NCBI RefSeq assembly: GCF_048128805.1 | Contig: NC_136012.1 | Span: 16,229,725 to 16,293,724 of the forward strand | Source: Centroberyx gerrardi | Lineage: Eukaryota > Chordata > Actinopteri > Beryciformes > Berycidae | Direction: 5' to 3' | DNA length: 64,000 nt | Shown here: positions 1-20,535 of the stretch, in pieces | Layout: every line of letters starts with the position of its first letter | Numbering within the stretch: the first letter of the stretch is position 1 | Notes under the pieces: generated by a model | The model's input: the letters and a program-made list of their open reading frames with translations, nothing else | What the model was told of the DNA's origin: nothing | Database searches by the model: none | Program-made: the position numbers and the translations under genes

Positions 1-1300
1 ACTTCACAGCCACAAGAGGGCGACATAATGACTTTCATTTGGTGGGATAGTGATATAATAATCAACAGATAAGTCTATAAATGAAATAAAACTCCATCAT
101 AGTGTTAGTGTATTCATTTTACGGCTTAGCCCCAGCTTATATTACATTTTAACTCCCCATGTACAGAAGTGTAGTCTTACATCTGTAAAGCTCTTTTGGC
201 ACTCCCAATGTCTCAATTAAAGACAAATGGTGATCATGACTAGTAAACTGTATCTTTCTTAAAATCACAAATGAAAACAACTTTAATAATCTACATTTAA
301 CTGATAAACTGTTACTGCTGCAATTACGCTATAATAGCTTGTTTATCTGTTTGTTAGGGGTGAAATATAGTTTCTGGATGCTGCTGAATAGGCCTATGAA
401 CCTTTAGGGAATTTGTTTTGTTCTTTTTATTTTACAGCGCTTTATAACTTTGCTAGGATAAGTGGTAGCCTATAGCCTACTATATAGCCTATAGGCTACA
501 AAGATAGTTTCACCCTCACTGAATGTTAAATGGTCCACTTTATCAGTCTACAACCCTCAAAGATTGTCGTCATACATCACACAAAGGCATCGCTGTGTCT
601 GCTGACGCTGTCTGTTTTTATAGCCTACATTTATAGCCATATATCTTCATGATTCTTAATACAGAGTTAAAGAGGTCGCATTTAAAATTACAGACCTATA
701 ATCAAAACGTCATACACAATGGCCAGTGACAGAATCAATTGGATTACTCCAGTTTACTAACATAATGTGACTTCCTGCATATAGCCTATACCTTGGGATC
801 CCTTAACCACCAACGTGTACAAATTAAGTTAAACATTTGTTTTCACGTGACTTTTTCCTACGAATGAGAATTCCTATGATATATTTTAGGATACCATACA
901 AATATAACAGCAAAGTATGAGTCCCTATAGGTAAAGTACATACATACGTAACGCACATTATGGGAATATTATAGATACCACAGGAAATGAAAATACCATA
1001 AAGTACGACATCACTAACCTACATACTAGAAATATTATAGCAATTAATTATCGTGTGGGTTTTTCCAGTAATGTGCAATATTGTAATCATCACATTACTC
1101 ATCTGTTCTTCGGCAAGTTTACACAGTAGAAAGTAATGTTGCTAAAACCGGATCAGACATATAAACATAGACAAAGAGGCGTCACTTCCTGTAAAATATT
1201 TGTCATAAAGTGAACCTGAGGCGGGGAAAGAAAAAAAACAGAACAATGAGGGAAAGCCTGCTTCGACTGCTCATTGGTCCAGAAATATGGAATCAGATGA
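1..1300. other. Upstream intergenic DNA, no gene seen
   Basis: AT-rich DNA with no exon-like open frame that I recognise. It contains a short inverted repeat (about 465-499, arms reading gtagcctata / tataggctac) and, at about 870-1060, a repeat-like stretch full of 'tatag' and 'aaaatac' words that resembles a stretch at 62.83-63.02 kb near the other end of the window. Otherwise nothing is supported here. Confidence 0.6.
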
Positions 1301-1402
1301 CGTAGTAGTTCCGGGTTTCTAGTGCGTGAGAAAAGGTAACTTTCGGTCATTTTTCCTGGCAACGGAGACAACGGCTGACCGGGTTTGTTGCTGCTGCTGA
1401 AG
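1301..1402 (+). promoter_or_regulatory. acsl4: Probable acsl4 promoter and non-coding first exon
   Basis: The sequence ending ctgctgctgaag at 1402 is followed by gtaagaat, a strong splice donor, and the next plausible acceptor with a pyrimidine tract is at 3511-3512, shortly before the acsl4 start codon. This suggests a non-coding first exon ending at 1402 and a 2.1 kb first intron. The exact transcription start cannot be read; ETS-like acttcctg and ccggaa words lie just upstream. Inferred from splice signals and position only. Confidence 0.5.
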
Positions 1403-3512
1403 GTAAGAATGTGACAAGCCAGCCAGTTAAGCAGGGTATCACCCGCTAGCCGGTTACTGTAATCTTATTACTACCGTTATCCGTTTGTAGATGTGTGTTC
1501 GGGTTAATTTGTACGGGCAATAACGAAATGGTCTTACGTCCTCAGTAATCAACTTGCCGAGGATTGCCCAAATGATACAGGCAGTACTAGCCAACGTGTG
1601 GCTGCTTTGTCATCTTTTCTCATGCCATCCCGCTCCTGGCGTCTGCTTTTGCCAGTGTGTTAATGTATGTTTTATCGAGGTTGGAGTCGCCTCAAAGGGC
1701 ATCTTACTCTGAAAGGAGACGTTAAAAATGGCTCTTTGATTCTCTTCCATAAAATTCGTATTTTATTGGTTTGATTTTAATATGCTATTTTTATGATTTT
1801 TGGACAGGCAGGGCTAGTTTTTTTTTTTAATATGAACAAATCTCAGAACTAGTAAAAACAAACGAGCCCATAAGGAATACTTAACTTGATTGAATGGGCA
1901 CTCCCTGGTGTGTAATAGTAATTTCAGTTGGTATATTTATCTAAAATGTCTGCCTTATGTTGCCACGGAAATGATAATTGATTCGACTTAACCGCCACAA
2001 TACTAAGTCTCACACATCATACTGAGTCTCACACATCAAGCCAAGGCTTATTTCCATTACAAGCTTGTCCATCTTTTGGGCCGGGCATATTAATGTTTTG
2101 CAAATTAAATGATTTGAATTATCTATGCTATTCATTCAAGGCCCATAGTAAGACAATCTAGTCTTGAATGTGATTAGATTAAACAGTGCTTTTCAGAGCT
2201 TCTTCATTGTCTCTGAAATGGTAGCCTCTCTTGACAGTCTCCCCTATCTGCGCTGCTGAAATGGAGACCAACTTTGTGGACACTTTGCCAATATCCATTC
2301 TTATTTAACAGGAAGGGTTATTTTTTCTGGTTCAGAACTGTTAGTGTTACAGTGAAGTCAGCCTCCCATTCTTTCCTCACTTTCTGGAGCATCCAGAAAA
2401 TGCCTTTGAAGGCAAAAAAACATTTTTGACGTAGACTGGAGTTGTTCAACTGGAAAGAGTTGTTCACGTTAGGTAGGGTCGTTTTTTCCTTTAAGCTGTT
2501 GAGTTGTTACTCATATCTTTCACCAATCCTGTTGTAAATTACACAATGACATAGCTGTCCAGGTATCTGTGTCAGAGTCTATTACAAATAACTGCTTTTT
2601 CTCTTGAGTCATGTCTTGAGTTCCACACTATAGGAGTACTGTATCTTCAATTATGTCAAGTCGAACTGAGTGAGGTTTGAGGGTTTTTTAATTTTATTTT
2701 GACGTTTAGACCAGTTAAAATACAATAAGGATTTCAGTCAGTTTCCACTCCTGGAGTCATCCTGCTCTGCGGTGTCATTAACAGATTGAGCTTGCCCTGG
2801 AGTGGCCTGTCCCTGACCACCGAGTGGGGTGAGCCTCGAGAGTGATGTCATTGGTTGTCCATGGCTCGATCCTCTCCAGTCTAACTGACAGGGCTTTGGT
2901 CATTGGCCAGTGGCTGGTGTGGTCAACAGGGCCGTGTCTCAACTCTCCTTACAGCATCCTTCCCAGACCTCTTTAATACTCTGGTCTTTATTATCGAAGT
3001 GCAGACAGGTGCTTTTTCATCTTTTACTGAACGATACAAGGAAGGTAATTTGCATCGTTGAAACACGCCCCACGTAGCCTGGCATATAATGCAGCCATGA
3101 GGATTGACACACTCAAAGGGGATGTGGTTACAGAGAGAGGTGAGTCTGTCACAGTATGGGTGAATACTGAGTGCAGTTCTTTGCTGGCATAACATAGTCC
3201 TGAATTCAAGAGGCGGAAGAGAATGGTTTAAATGACTTTCTGAAATGGATAGAATTGGAGATTTATGAGATGAACTTTGTAATTAGCTTACTTACTTGTC
3301 TGGGTTCTACTTTTGTGGAGATCGTGCCACTAGACCTAGTTATTAAAGCATACCACTTCCTCCTCAGCACAGCATGTGACTGATGTTCTCCTCAGATACA
3401 GAAAATCTTATCAAAATACTGTCAGCTTCTGTGAAACGTACTGGGTGACAAGCAATTCTGCTTTTGCTTTTTTCTGACGCTGTTTTCCTTTTATGTTTTG
3501 TTCCAACTCTAG

Positions 3513-3740
3513 GTGTGACATTTGGAGGACCAGTGGACCGGGTATTTTCATCCTAGCTTTAACACCAGATATTGCTGTTTTTGGATCTTTGAAGTCCTCT
3601 ACGCTGAGGGCTTTTCTCTTCATCAGGTTTCCCCTCACGCACTCCAAACATCCCACTAAGACCAGCCCTCCATCCAAAACTCGTGTGACCACTAACCGCC
3701 TCACCGGTTCCCTTCCCCACAAGCCCCTCCAGTGAACAAT
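3513..3740 (+). other. acsl4: acsl4 5' UTR part of second exon
   Basis: A pyrimidine-rich tract ends in ag at 3511-3512, and the sequence then runs without a further splice signal to the ATG at 3741. An in-frame continuation upstream of 3741 is not supported: the overlapping open frame in this stretch stops at 3735 and is in a different frame. Confidence 0.5.
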
Positions 3741-10797
<7,057 letters not shown>

Positions 10798-12100
10798 CTC
10801 CGAAAATTTCACTAAAGCTCTCCATTACCACTTTAACCCCTATTTTGATCTGTAAATAAAGTTTCAGGTACCCGTTTGGATTTTTAAGATGTTTGTGTAC
10901 CCCAAGCGTACAAATGAGAATGACTTGAACACAAAAGCTGAAGCTGTAGATAGTTGTAGTTGTTGCCTAAACTGTGCTGCTTTTCATTCTTGTGCTTAGA
11001 AAAATATAGGAGTTTGATTGTCAAAGAGAGATCCACTAAAGTGGCACCTCTTATTCTGTGAAAAGGGTCTGAGACCATAACAGCGCTTAACTGCCATCCA
11101 CTTAAATCTCTTTGTACCAGTTTTGTAACTGATATATTTCAAGTATCAGTGTATTCTACATGTTACTGCATTGTTGTTACTCGTTCCATTGAAATATTAA
11201 CAATTATAATCACTATGGCTTGAATAGGAGGCTTCTGTTGCTCTTTGGTGAAGTTGAGGAGTAGTGATGTTACTGTGCCTTCAGTCTGCAGTACTTGTGT
11301 ACAGTTGTGCAGAAGTAGGTGGCACCTAGATCAAGGCAAATAGTGTAGGGATTTGTTACACGAATGGCTCAACTGCCATGTAATGTTTACCCGGTGCTTT
11401 AGGAAAATATCCCCACCCAGGGAGATGCCGACATGCTGTGGGTTACAGAGCTTGGAATTTACGAAACAAGCATTACCCATGGTCAGATCTGCTTATGTCT
11501 CTCCATGCTATCCAGTTATGTTCTCCTGGCCAACCATGATATTGCTTTATTTTGTACTTTTATTTTTGTTTTTTTCTGTTATAATGCATTGAGACTGTCA
11601 GACCAAATGTGTAAACATCTACATGACTCAGGAAGATTAGAATAGCAAATGTTTTAATATATTAAATTGTCAAGTAGTGGACTATTTATATAGAAAGCAC
11701 TTCTGTTAAATCCTTGTGAGCACCTTATTTATTAAAGAGCAAGCATGCCAAGCTAAGCTATTAAGATGCTTTTTAGCATTAGCTGTAGTGGATCATAACT
11801 GGCATACTGTAAAACCATGCATAGTTTACCTCAATTAAAACAGGTTAATGTACAATTTGGTCTCAAAAGGTTATCTAAAGCAAGATCTGTTCATTTTAAT
11901 ATTATAGGAATGTTTTCTATGTATTTTCCAAGTGTCGTCTTGTTAATGAATATGCTTCATTAAAACTTTAAGAACATGGACTTTGACAGTCACACTTTCC
12001 AATGAGTTGTTCGGTGATACTGTTATATTTATTCCATCATTAGGATCACATGCTTTGTGCAACATTTGTTGTGAATAAATGTCTTTTTTGTATTCAGTGT
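10798..12100 (+). other. acsl4: acsl4 3' UTR region
   Basis: After the stop codon there is an early AATAAA at 10855-10860 and a later AATAAA at 12074-12079, so short and long 3' UTRs are possible. No other gene is seen in this 1.3 kb. Which signal is used cannot be read from the sequence. Confidence 0.5.
12074..12079 (+). terminator. acsl4: Distal polyadenylation signal for acsl4
   Basis: AATAAA followed by T/G-rich sequence (gtcttttttg), which suits a downstream element. It lies only 38 bp from the opposite-strand AATAAA of nxt2, so the two transcripts probably end in a shared tail-to-tail zone. Confidence 0.5.
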
Positions 12101-12116
12101 TGTCTGACATTTTCTT

Positions 12117-12122
12117 TTTATT
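12117..12122 (-). terminator. nxt2: Polyadenylation signal for nxt2
   Basis: On the minus strand this reads AATAAA, about 100 bp beyond the nxt2 stop codon at 12224-12226, the expected position for a short 3' UTR. Confidence 0.6.
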
Positions 12123-12223
12123 ACAAAACAACGTAGAAACAATCAAACTTCAGCTTAATTTACATAATCACCATTGGTAAGTTGATACAGTGGGGGAAAA
12201 AAGGAACAGAAGTCAGGAGAGCC

Positions 12224-13755
12224 TCAGCTATTCCAGTCCTGGAAACGGAAACAGTCACTGGCAATCTTCCAAACAGGCTGGTCACTGTTAGGTGAAGACT
12301 GAGCCGTTAAGAGAAAGTTCTGGTTGAAGAAACGCTGCTTGTTCCCCTCAAACTTTACTGTTCCACCTGTCACCACAAGCAGTGTAGTCTGGCCTTGGGT
12401 TGCTTGTTCTGTGAATGAGGAGAGGGAGATTGATGCTGGATTAGTATGGTCATGCTAGGAATTTCTATTTTAGTTGTAAACACAATCTGGTGGGTCTTTT
12501 TTAACCTTGTTCTTGGAAAATTGAGCATGCATGCCCTTTTACAGCAATGCCCTGCTTCACACTCACAGTTACACACATTCACACCAGGGAGCCGCCCAGA
12601 CCACCCTGTTCTACTCTTGGCCACTGAGCTCCACTGCAACAGTTCGTGGTTAGGTGCCTTGCTCAAGGGCACCTTAATTGATTTGTAATGTTTAGCAAGT
12701 CAAGACAACCTCTCTTAGAAGTGGAATTTCATGGAATTCATGAATGGCCCCAACCCTGATGAGCACAAAAGTGGAATAAAGTTAAATTTCTAAAACACCA
12801 AATCAACATTACAAGCAACCCATAGTAAGAGGTGCAAGGATCAAAGCCACAGCACCCAGTCAGTAGATGGAACAAATATTCCTGAGTCTCAAGTCAACTC
12901 AAGTCCATAATACTTTCCCTCTAACCCCCACTTTCCTCAGATTCAGCTAATGAGACAACCAGAAGGCAAAGACATATTTGAGATTCATCCAATGGCGCTT
13001 GAGTTTTGGGTTTGATGGTCTCACCGTGGACTGGCTGACAGTCCAGTGTTTGAACCTGGAACTCGCTCGATGGCAGGGAATCAAAAAAATCTCCCAGAGC
13101 ATCCTGTCCCGACATCGGGTTTCCATTCCACACCAGGGTCGCCTTGTCCAGGTAGAGTCGGGTCAGGTTCTGAGACAAAAATAAAGCAAGACAGATACTG
13201 TACACGTACAAATAACTCAGAACAATGGGAATTAACAGAACGTTCAGATCATATTTTATGGGTCAAAGAACAAAACAAGACCGTCACTTACCCTCCTTTT
13301 CTTATCCATGCAGTCATAATAAATGTTGACAAATTCTTCTGCATACCGGCATGACTGGTCGGCATGGGTCCTGAAATCCTAGTGTGACAATCAATTATGA
13401 ATGATCACGTGTTACAGGGAGCATGATCATAATGATCATAACAGCAAAGCTAACACAATTGAACACGTTATCAGTTATGGTGCCTGTACTTTTCAAAGAA
13501 TGACTTAAATATTCTCATTATAGGAACCGATTCCTGACGCTCACTGGGCTGACTGATCCTCCCTGTGTGTTTGTACCTGGGTTCACCGGGCACATGTGTT
13601 TCCTGATGATTACTTCATTCTTAATGTCTGCTTGGCACGCTAGCTGGCTAGCTGTACTTAACGTGCATCACACTGGAAAGCTAGCTAACTAGCTAAACGC
13701 TAGTCGATATGAGTATTAAAGCAAAGAGTCAGAAACTTACCACTGTAGACGCCAT
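12224..13755 (-). CDS. nxt2: Nuclear transport factor 2-like export factor 2
   Basis: NXT proteins are small NTF2-fold partners of the mRNA exporter NXF1; the heterodimer carries mRNA through the nuclear pore. Four coding exons on the minus strand: 13755-13741, 13378-13292, 13169-13025, 12408-12224. They total 432 nt and encode 143 residues, close to 140-142 in human NXT1/NXT2. The protein starts [13 protein letters not shown], contains [14 protein letters not shown] and [19 protein letters not shown], and ends [14 protein letters not shown]. The NTF2-like domain fills nearly the whole chain. The LYLDKATL and HEQAT stretches resemble NXT2 more than NXT1 as I remember them. The ATG at 13755 gives a five-codon first exon ending at a gtaagt donor. 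The gene is tail-to-tail with acsl4 and head-to-head with psmd10. No damage is visible. Confidence 0.95.
12500..12680. repeat. Possible dispersed repeat in nxt2 intron 3
   Basis: The words 'gttcgtggttaggtgcctt' and 'gctcaagggcacctta' near 12640-12675 resemble a motif common in dispersed fish repeats. No clear ends or target duplication are visible, so class and boundaries are uncertain. Confidence 0.25.
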
Positions 13756-14164
13756 GAGTAACGTTACAAGTATTTAGATCAGAGTTGTTTTGATCGCAAA
13801 AGTACGCCAGGAGGATAGCTGAGAATGTTTTATGTATTAACCTTAGCTGTTTTCTTTATTTTTCTTTTTTCTATTCAGCAGCTAGCAGAAGCATTTTGCT
13901 TGTATGTATTACTTCCTCAGGGCACCAATTATACCTAACAAAATAAAACGAGTTTTCTTGTTTGTTCCAATAGAGTGAACGGCACTGACGGGCTTTTAAT
14001 TTGAAGGAGAAAGAAATCGGCGCATTCTAATGCGGAAGTACAATTCATAATTTCCTGAGTCATTGCTCGAGTTCAAACCGAAAATGTTGACAACACAAGA
14101 CAGCAGTGACTGCTAAAGACCAGCATTGCCATTATAAATTTGACCTAACGACTAACGTTTAACA
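13756..14164. promoter_or_regulatory. Shared nxt2/psmd10 bidirectional promoter
   Basis: The start codons of nxt2 (minus, 13755) and psmd10 (plus, 14165) are only 409 bp apart and point away from each other, so both 5' UTRs and core promoters must fit here or overlap the first introns. The palindrome gtaacgttac lies at 13758-13767, directly upstream of the nxt2 ATG. There is no evident TATA box. Confidence 0.7.
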
Positions 14165-17035
14165 ATGGAGGGTTCTGTATCAGATGTCGAGGTCTGTAAT
14201 TTTGCCTATACAGGGCAGTTTGACAAATTAAAGCAGTGCATTTTATCAGATAAGACGCTCTCCTGCAAAACGGACCAGGTATGAATGCATGAGCCACCAC
14301 CGAATTTGAATTTCTGGTCTATCACGTTTTTGTTATTCAACTAACTTTGCCTGTCAAAAGCTAGCTAGATGGCTATACTGAAGTTAATGGTTTTCAGTGT
14401 TTTGATACTCGTCTTTCTGCCTTTTCAGGCCCACAGAACCGCCCTCCACTGGGCTTGTTCTGCTGGCCACACCAACATAGTGGAGTTTCTTCTTGACCTG
14501 GGAGTTGAAGTGAATCTGCAAGATGATGTAATGGTTAAATATTCCAGACAGTTCTCCATCCATTTGAAAGCGTTGCACGTAATGTCACAGTCGAATGTAT
14601 CTTTCACAGATTATGCCAATACTATTTAGATATTTCCCCCACTGGGTGTAAGTTATTACTGCACAAAACATTTGAATTTAATTCCTGTGAAATCCTATTC
14701 ATTCTTCAAAGTATGAAACAAAGTACTAGCTAAATTAGAAACTTTAACAGTATCATTCACTGAGGCTTTGGGCCATGCGTTTTTTTATTTACATACATTT
14801 CTTTGTAGTAAATGCGGAGGAAGGTTACCTTGAAATGTTGTACTATAATGTCACAATACTTTCATCTAGTCTGGGGTATTGTATTGATATACTGTGTAAG
14901 TTAACAAGTATTATATTTATTCTCAATGATCTTATAATGATGATTTATCACATGATGTTAAAAACAAAGTTATTGAAAGACTGCTTGAAAGTCTGTAAGC
15001 TTTTTAGACTTATAAAATCACAATATATCACACTATCATAGTGTAGAACATCAAGAAACACAATATTATCATATTATGCCTCAGCATTACGATAATACTC
15101 TTTTGAGAAACTGGTGATTCCCATCTCTAGTAATAAACGCAAACAGGATTCAGCTTAATAACTGTCAAACCAAATATGGTAATGCAACGCTGAAATAGAC
15201 CCACATAATTACCTTTGATTTGTGGTGCCCCTTTTAAAATTGTGAACTAGTCAGTTAACTGGGTTGCTTAACTGAGTGAGAGTGAGTTCTAGACAAATAT
15301 GCATGTGATGTATTACTCTGCAGGCTTCTTGGACCCCTCTCCACATCGCAGCGTCTGCAGGCAGAGAAGACATAGTGAGATCTCTAATATCCAAAGGAGC
15401 TCAGCTGAACTCGATCAATCAAAACGGCTGCACCCCTCTGCACTATGCTGCCTCTAAAGACCGATATGAGGTGAGATTCTCTGGTTGTATGAAACACTGT
15501 GGTAACATTGGCTAATAGTTTTCTGTATATGACCATATTCCATGCATGTTAATGTTATTAAAATCATTTTGTATAAGAGTGTTATAAGTTCAAGGACATG
15601 GGCTATGGTCATGTTGTGTCGTGTGGAATGAAAAGGTGGATTTTTTTATACAATCATAATTGTTGTGATATAGAACAACCAATGATATGCATTGTAGAAA
15701 TGCATTGTAGAATGACATTGTTATATAATTATGCAATATTTTGTGATAGTCTTTATAATCTTCTGTAGTGTGGGACAGTCCAGTTAATATTTGTGAACAT
15801 TAACAGCTCCATCCCAAAGCCAGATGCCTTATTCAATAGTAGTGTTATCAATTCTGAATCAGAAACTATTTTAGTTTAGCCTCAGGAAATCCCCATCGAT
15901 ACTATTTGGTTTTTCCCAGTTCATTTAATTGGAGCCACACCATGTTTTACATATTGATGTCACAGGTTCAAGTGTTAGTTCTCTGGTTTCTGGTTTGGGG
16001 GAGGAAGTCGTTCATTTTGACACATTTATTGAACTGCCTTGACCAGGCTAACATAAAGTCAAAAACCTACATAACAGGTAGACTCTTTTGTGAAATTGAA
16101 AATGTGGGGATCTCTTAACTGACCCAATGGATATGAATAATCATCTAAGGATTGCATTGTTGTTAAACGCATTAATAACACTAAACTGTAAAATCAAATG
16201 ACTTAAATTTTTCACACATAGAGATCATTGTAGCGTCTGGGACTCTGGTCTTGGGTTTCAGTCTCACTTCCTGAGCGTGGGCCAGGATTAGTTTTGACCA
16301 GGGTTTCACATATGCCCTTTTTAGTGTGGTTTGCGATACCAAATGGACTAGGATCTGAAAAGTTGCCTTTATATGTGTAAATGAGAAACCACAGAATTTT
16401 GAAGTAGACCGCTTGTCCGAGACCGTCAGTAACACACATGGCGCCCCCCCTTTACAGATTGCCCTGCTGTTGTTGGAAAACGGAGCAGACCCCAACATCA
16501 CAGACAAGCTGGAGTCCACTCCTCTACACAGAGCCTCCGCCAAGGGCAACTACCGCCTGATCCAGCTGCTTCTCAAACAGAGCGCCTCCACCAACATCCA
16601 GGACTCCCAGGGCAACACACCGCTGTATGTGTGTGTGTGTGTGTGTGTGTAATAGGACATTGTGGCTTGGCACTGTTTACGCAAACTTGCTTTCACAAGT
16701 GTAGAGGAACACTGTATGGCTGAAATGGAAAAAACACAAACCCTTTACTTGCATCAAAAACGGAAGAATGCCTTTTTTTTTTTTTTTTCAATAGCTCAGG
16801 TTCTGTGAATCGTCAATGGGAAAACTAAAAAAGGGAAACGTATTTACCACCCTGCATGTATTTTATTTTTTTTATCACCAGGCACCTTGCATGTGACGAG
16901 GAGCGCGTGGAGGCCGCCAAGTTGCTGGTGGAACACGGGGCCAGCATCTACATTGAGAACAAGGAGGAGAAGACTCCCCTGCAGATAGCCAAGGGCAGTC
17001 TGGGCACCCTACTCCGTCGGATCGTGGAAGGATGA
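14165..17035 (+). CDS. psmd10: 26S proteasome non-ATPase subunit 10 (gankyrin)
   Basis: Gankyrin is an ankyrin-repeat chaperone that binds the Rpt3 ATPase during assembly of the 19S regulatory particle; in mammals it also binds RB1, CDK4 and MDM2. Five coding exons: 14165-14278, 14429-14527, 15324-15470, 16458-16624, 16882-17035. They total 681 nt, 226 residues, exactly the human length. The protein starts MEGSVSDVEVCNFAYTGQ and consists of ankyrin units such as RTALHWACSAGHTNIVEFLL, GCTPLHYAASKDRYE and STPLHRASAKGN, ending EEKTPLQIAKGSLGTLLRR. Splice sites are GT-AG, with the exon 4 donor at 16625 continuing directly into a GT microsatellite. A polyadenylation signal follows at 17327. The gene is head-to-head with nxt2. 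No disabling change is seen. Confidence 0.97.
16625..16650 (+). repeat. GT microsatellite fused to psmd10 exon 4 donor
   Basis: The exon ends at 16624 and the intron begins gtatgtgtgtgtg, so the donor dinucleotide is the first GT of a tract of about a dozen GT units. Length changes here would start at +5 of the splice site. Confidence 0.85.
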
Positions 17036-17326
17036 CGCATACGCTGACCCACGGGTCATGTTCCAGCTAGGACCCACCACATCACCCAATTACATAATCC
17101 GTATTCTCATCCCCATCGTCCTCCTTCAGCAGACTGGTTTGAGATGTTCAGATCAGTGCAGGTGGAAGATAAGCGTGACAGAGAGTAAAGTTTGACTGAG
17201 CTGCACTCTTAACAAGCTCCTCAGCTGGAGCGTAAACTACTGCTCAGACTGTAGTCATGTCTGATGACCAAATACCAATGCAACTTATTTTGTATGAAGA
17301 TTAAACTGTTGTAAAAAAAATAACTA

Positions 17327-17332
17327 AATAAA
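17327..17332 (+). terminator. psmd10: psmd10 polyadenylation signal
   Basis: AATAAA about 290 bp after the stop codon, followed by a T/G-containing stretch (tctgtgttcaacc). Confidence 0.7.
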
Positions 17333-17339
17333 AATCTGT

Positions 17340-19189
17340 GTTCAACCTACCTGTCTGTAAGATATGTCTGGGATATATTTAACTTCTTGTTTCAATTTTC
17401 TTGTCTGAGCAGATAGGTTACAGTCAAAATTGTTTAATTAAACTTAAATTGTTGCCCTACTCCTTAGTGCTTTCACATTAAGGCAATGCATCCACGGAAA
17501 TTTTATTTGCCGCCTGTCTTTTTTAATTTTATTTTTTTAATAAACCTGTTGCCACCATTCATGATTGAGGTAATAGTCTTTCTTGCTTCATATCCTGGAC
17601 AATTCCTCCTCCCCTTTTTTTTCTCACTTTATTCAAAGCCCCATCCATCAGCTCCGTCACATCTTATACAGAGAGTAGTTTGAGTATTTTTCCCCATGTT
17701 TTTTATTGTACCACTTTAATTCACTGCTGAGTGGGTATGTGCACACATTGCAAGGGAATGTCAAGAGGTTCATGGTAGTAGGTGTGTGCTACTGTGGGAC
17801 GGCAGGTCATAAGCAGGAGCTCCAGTGGACCTTGTAGGCAGGAGCAAAAAGGCCCGGTGACCTCCGGCTCAGCCTCTGCTGTTATTGGAGGATCGATCAA
17901 AGTGAAACAAAAGTTTATAGTTCTGTGATACTGATCCTCAGAACTACAGCAGTGAGGAAAGGTTTCTCAACTTAAAGCCCATTCTCCCACTTTGGGGAGG
18001 CTCCACTATAAGACAGATCTAGTGTAATGTAACTAATGAAAATCATCCAGCAACGCACAGGTCTCACCAAAGTACATTCATAACTATTATTTTGTATGTA
18101 GTACAAATGCACATGTGAACGCCACCATAGTGCGGCGTAAACAGTCTATGTGCCTAAAGAGCACGTACCGTAATTAGGCACCGCAGTGCGCACTGGGCAC
18201 AAACAGCGCGGCTGCCTCTGATTTGAGTCCACTTGGATCCATGGAGCTAGTGGATTTCCTAATAAACCATCTTCCATATTAAACTCTTAACTACCTGTGC
18301 TATACGTGCTGCCTTGGAATGAGAGGACGTTAAAGTTTACTGTTACTTTAGTGTGCCGTACCTTTGGCTTAGGATCTTTTTAGAACTGCCTGGGGGATGA
18401 AACCTTTCTTAGCTTTCATGTGCGGACTGGGAGAAGAGCTTCATTTTTGTAGCAAAACACTGGGATCAGGTTACTGGTAATTAACACATTAAAGACTACG
18501 CAACTTTTTGGGAGCCAATATATGAAAATCATCTCTGTCTCTCTGGTGCATAAATCTACCTTGTGCGCTTGCTAACGCTTTAGCATACAGTATGTTAAAG
18601 GACAACTCCAGCGTGATTTGAGTTTTCGCTAATTTTTGACATTTTACATCCCTTTAATGTTGACTGTTTTTACATGCATGTGCCACAATTAAAGATATTT
18701 TAAAATCAGTTTTGCTATACTACTCGGGCTCATTCACTCCCATTCAATTTCAAACGGCATAGAAAACAACTCTGGAGACTTAATTCAGTCAGTAAAGGTA
18801 ATCCATCACTGTGAACGAGAGGCTGCCAATCGCGTTTTGCAAAATTGCTTCAGGACGATAATAGCTATAAACTTTTACATTTGTTAAAGAAGTTCCGTTC
18901 CACGGTTTCATATTAGTGTTCAGGAATACTGCAAGAGCTAAGACTAGACAGACTTACCACCGTTTTCTACTTGAAAACAAATATACCGGGTCATTACATG
19001 TCCAATTTCTGCATTTTGCACTCCTGGAGTCAATCGGATTTAAGATTTGGTCGGTCGGTTGGTCGGTCGGTCGCTCGCATGCAACACATGCAATGAGTCA
19101 TGTTTTGGGCTCAAACATATGGGAGAGTCGTACACTTTTATTTTAACACAATATGTTATTCAAACACAAAAGGTTTTATGGTTTAGTAC

Positions 19190-19190
<1 letters not shown>
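17340..19190. other. Intergenic spacer, no gene seen
   Basis: No exon-like frame or recognisable RNA gene. Near 19047-19080 there is a short tandem of 'ggtcggt' units. The rest looks like unremarkable spacer between psmd10 and the Tc1 remnant. Confidence 0.5.
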
Positions 19191-20345
<1,155 letters not shown>

Positions 20346-20535
20346 GTATCATGCAATTCCTGTATGATAATTTCTGAATTTTATAATGCATCAATTCACA
20401 GTAAATTAAAAAAAATTGACTGACATGGACTGATTGCAATGCAACACTGAATTTATTTTTTGCAGTGTGATTTCAGTCCCTCTCTGTTTCCTCGGCTGTT
20501 TTCCTCATTGTTTGGAACAGCCGACAGAAGAAGCG

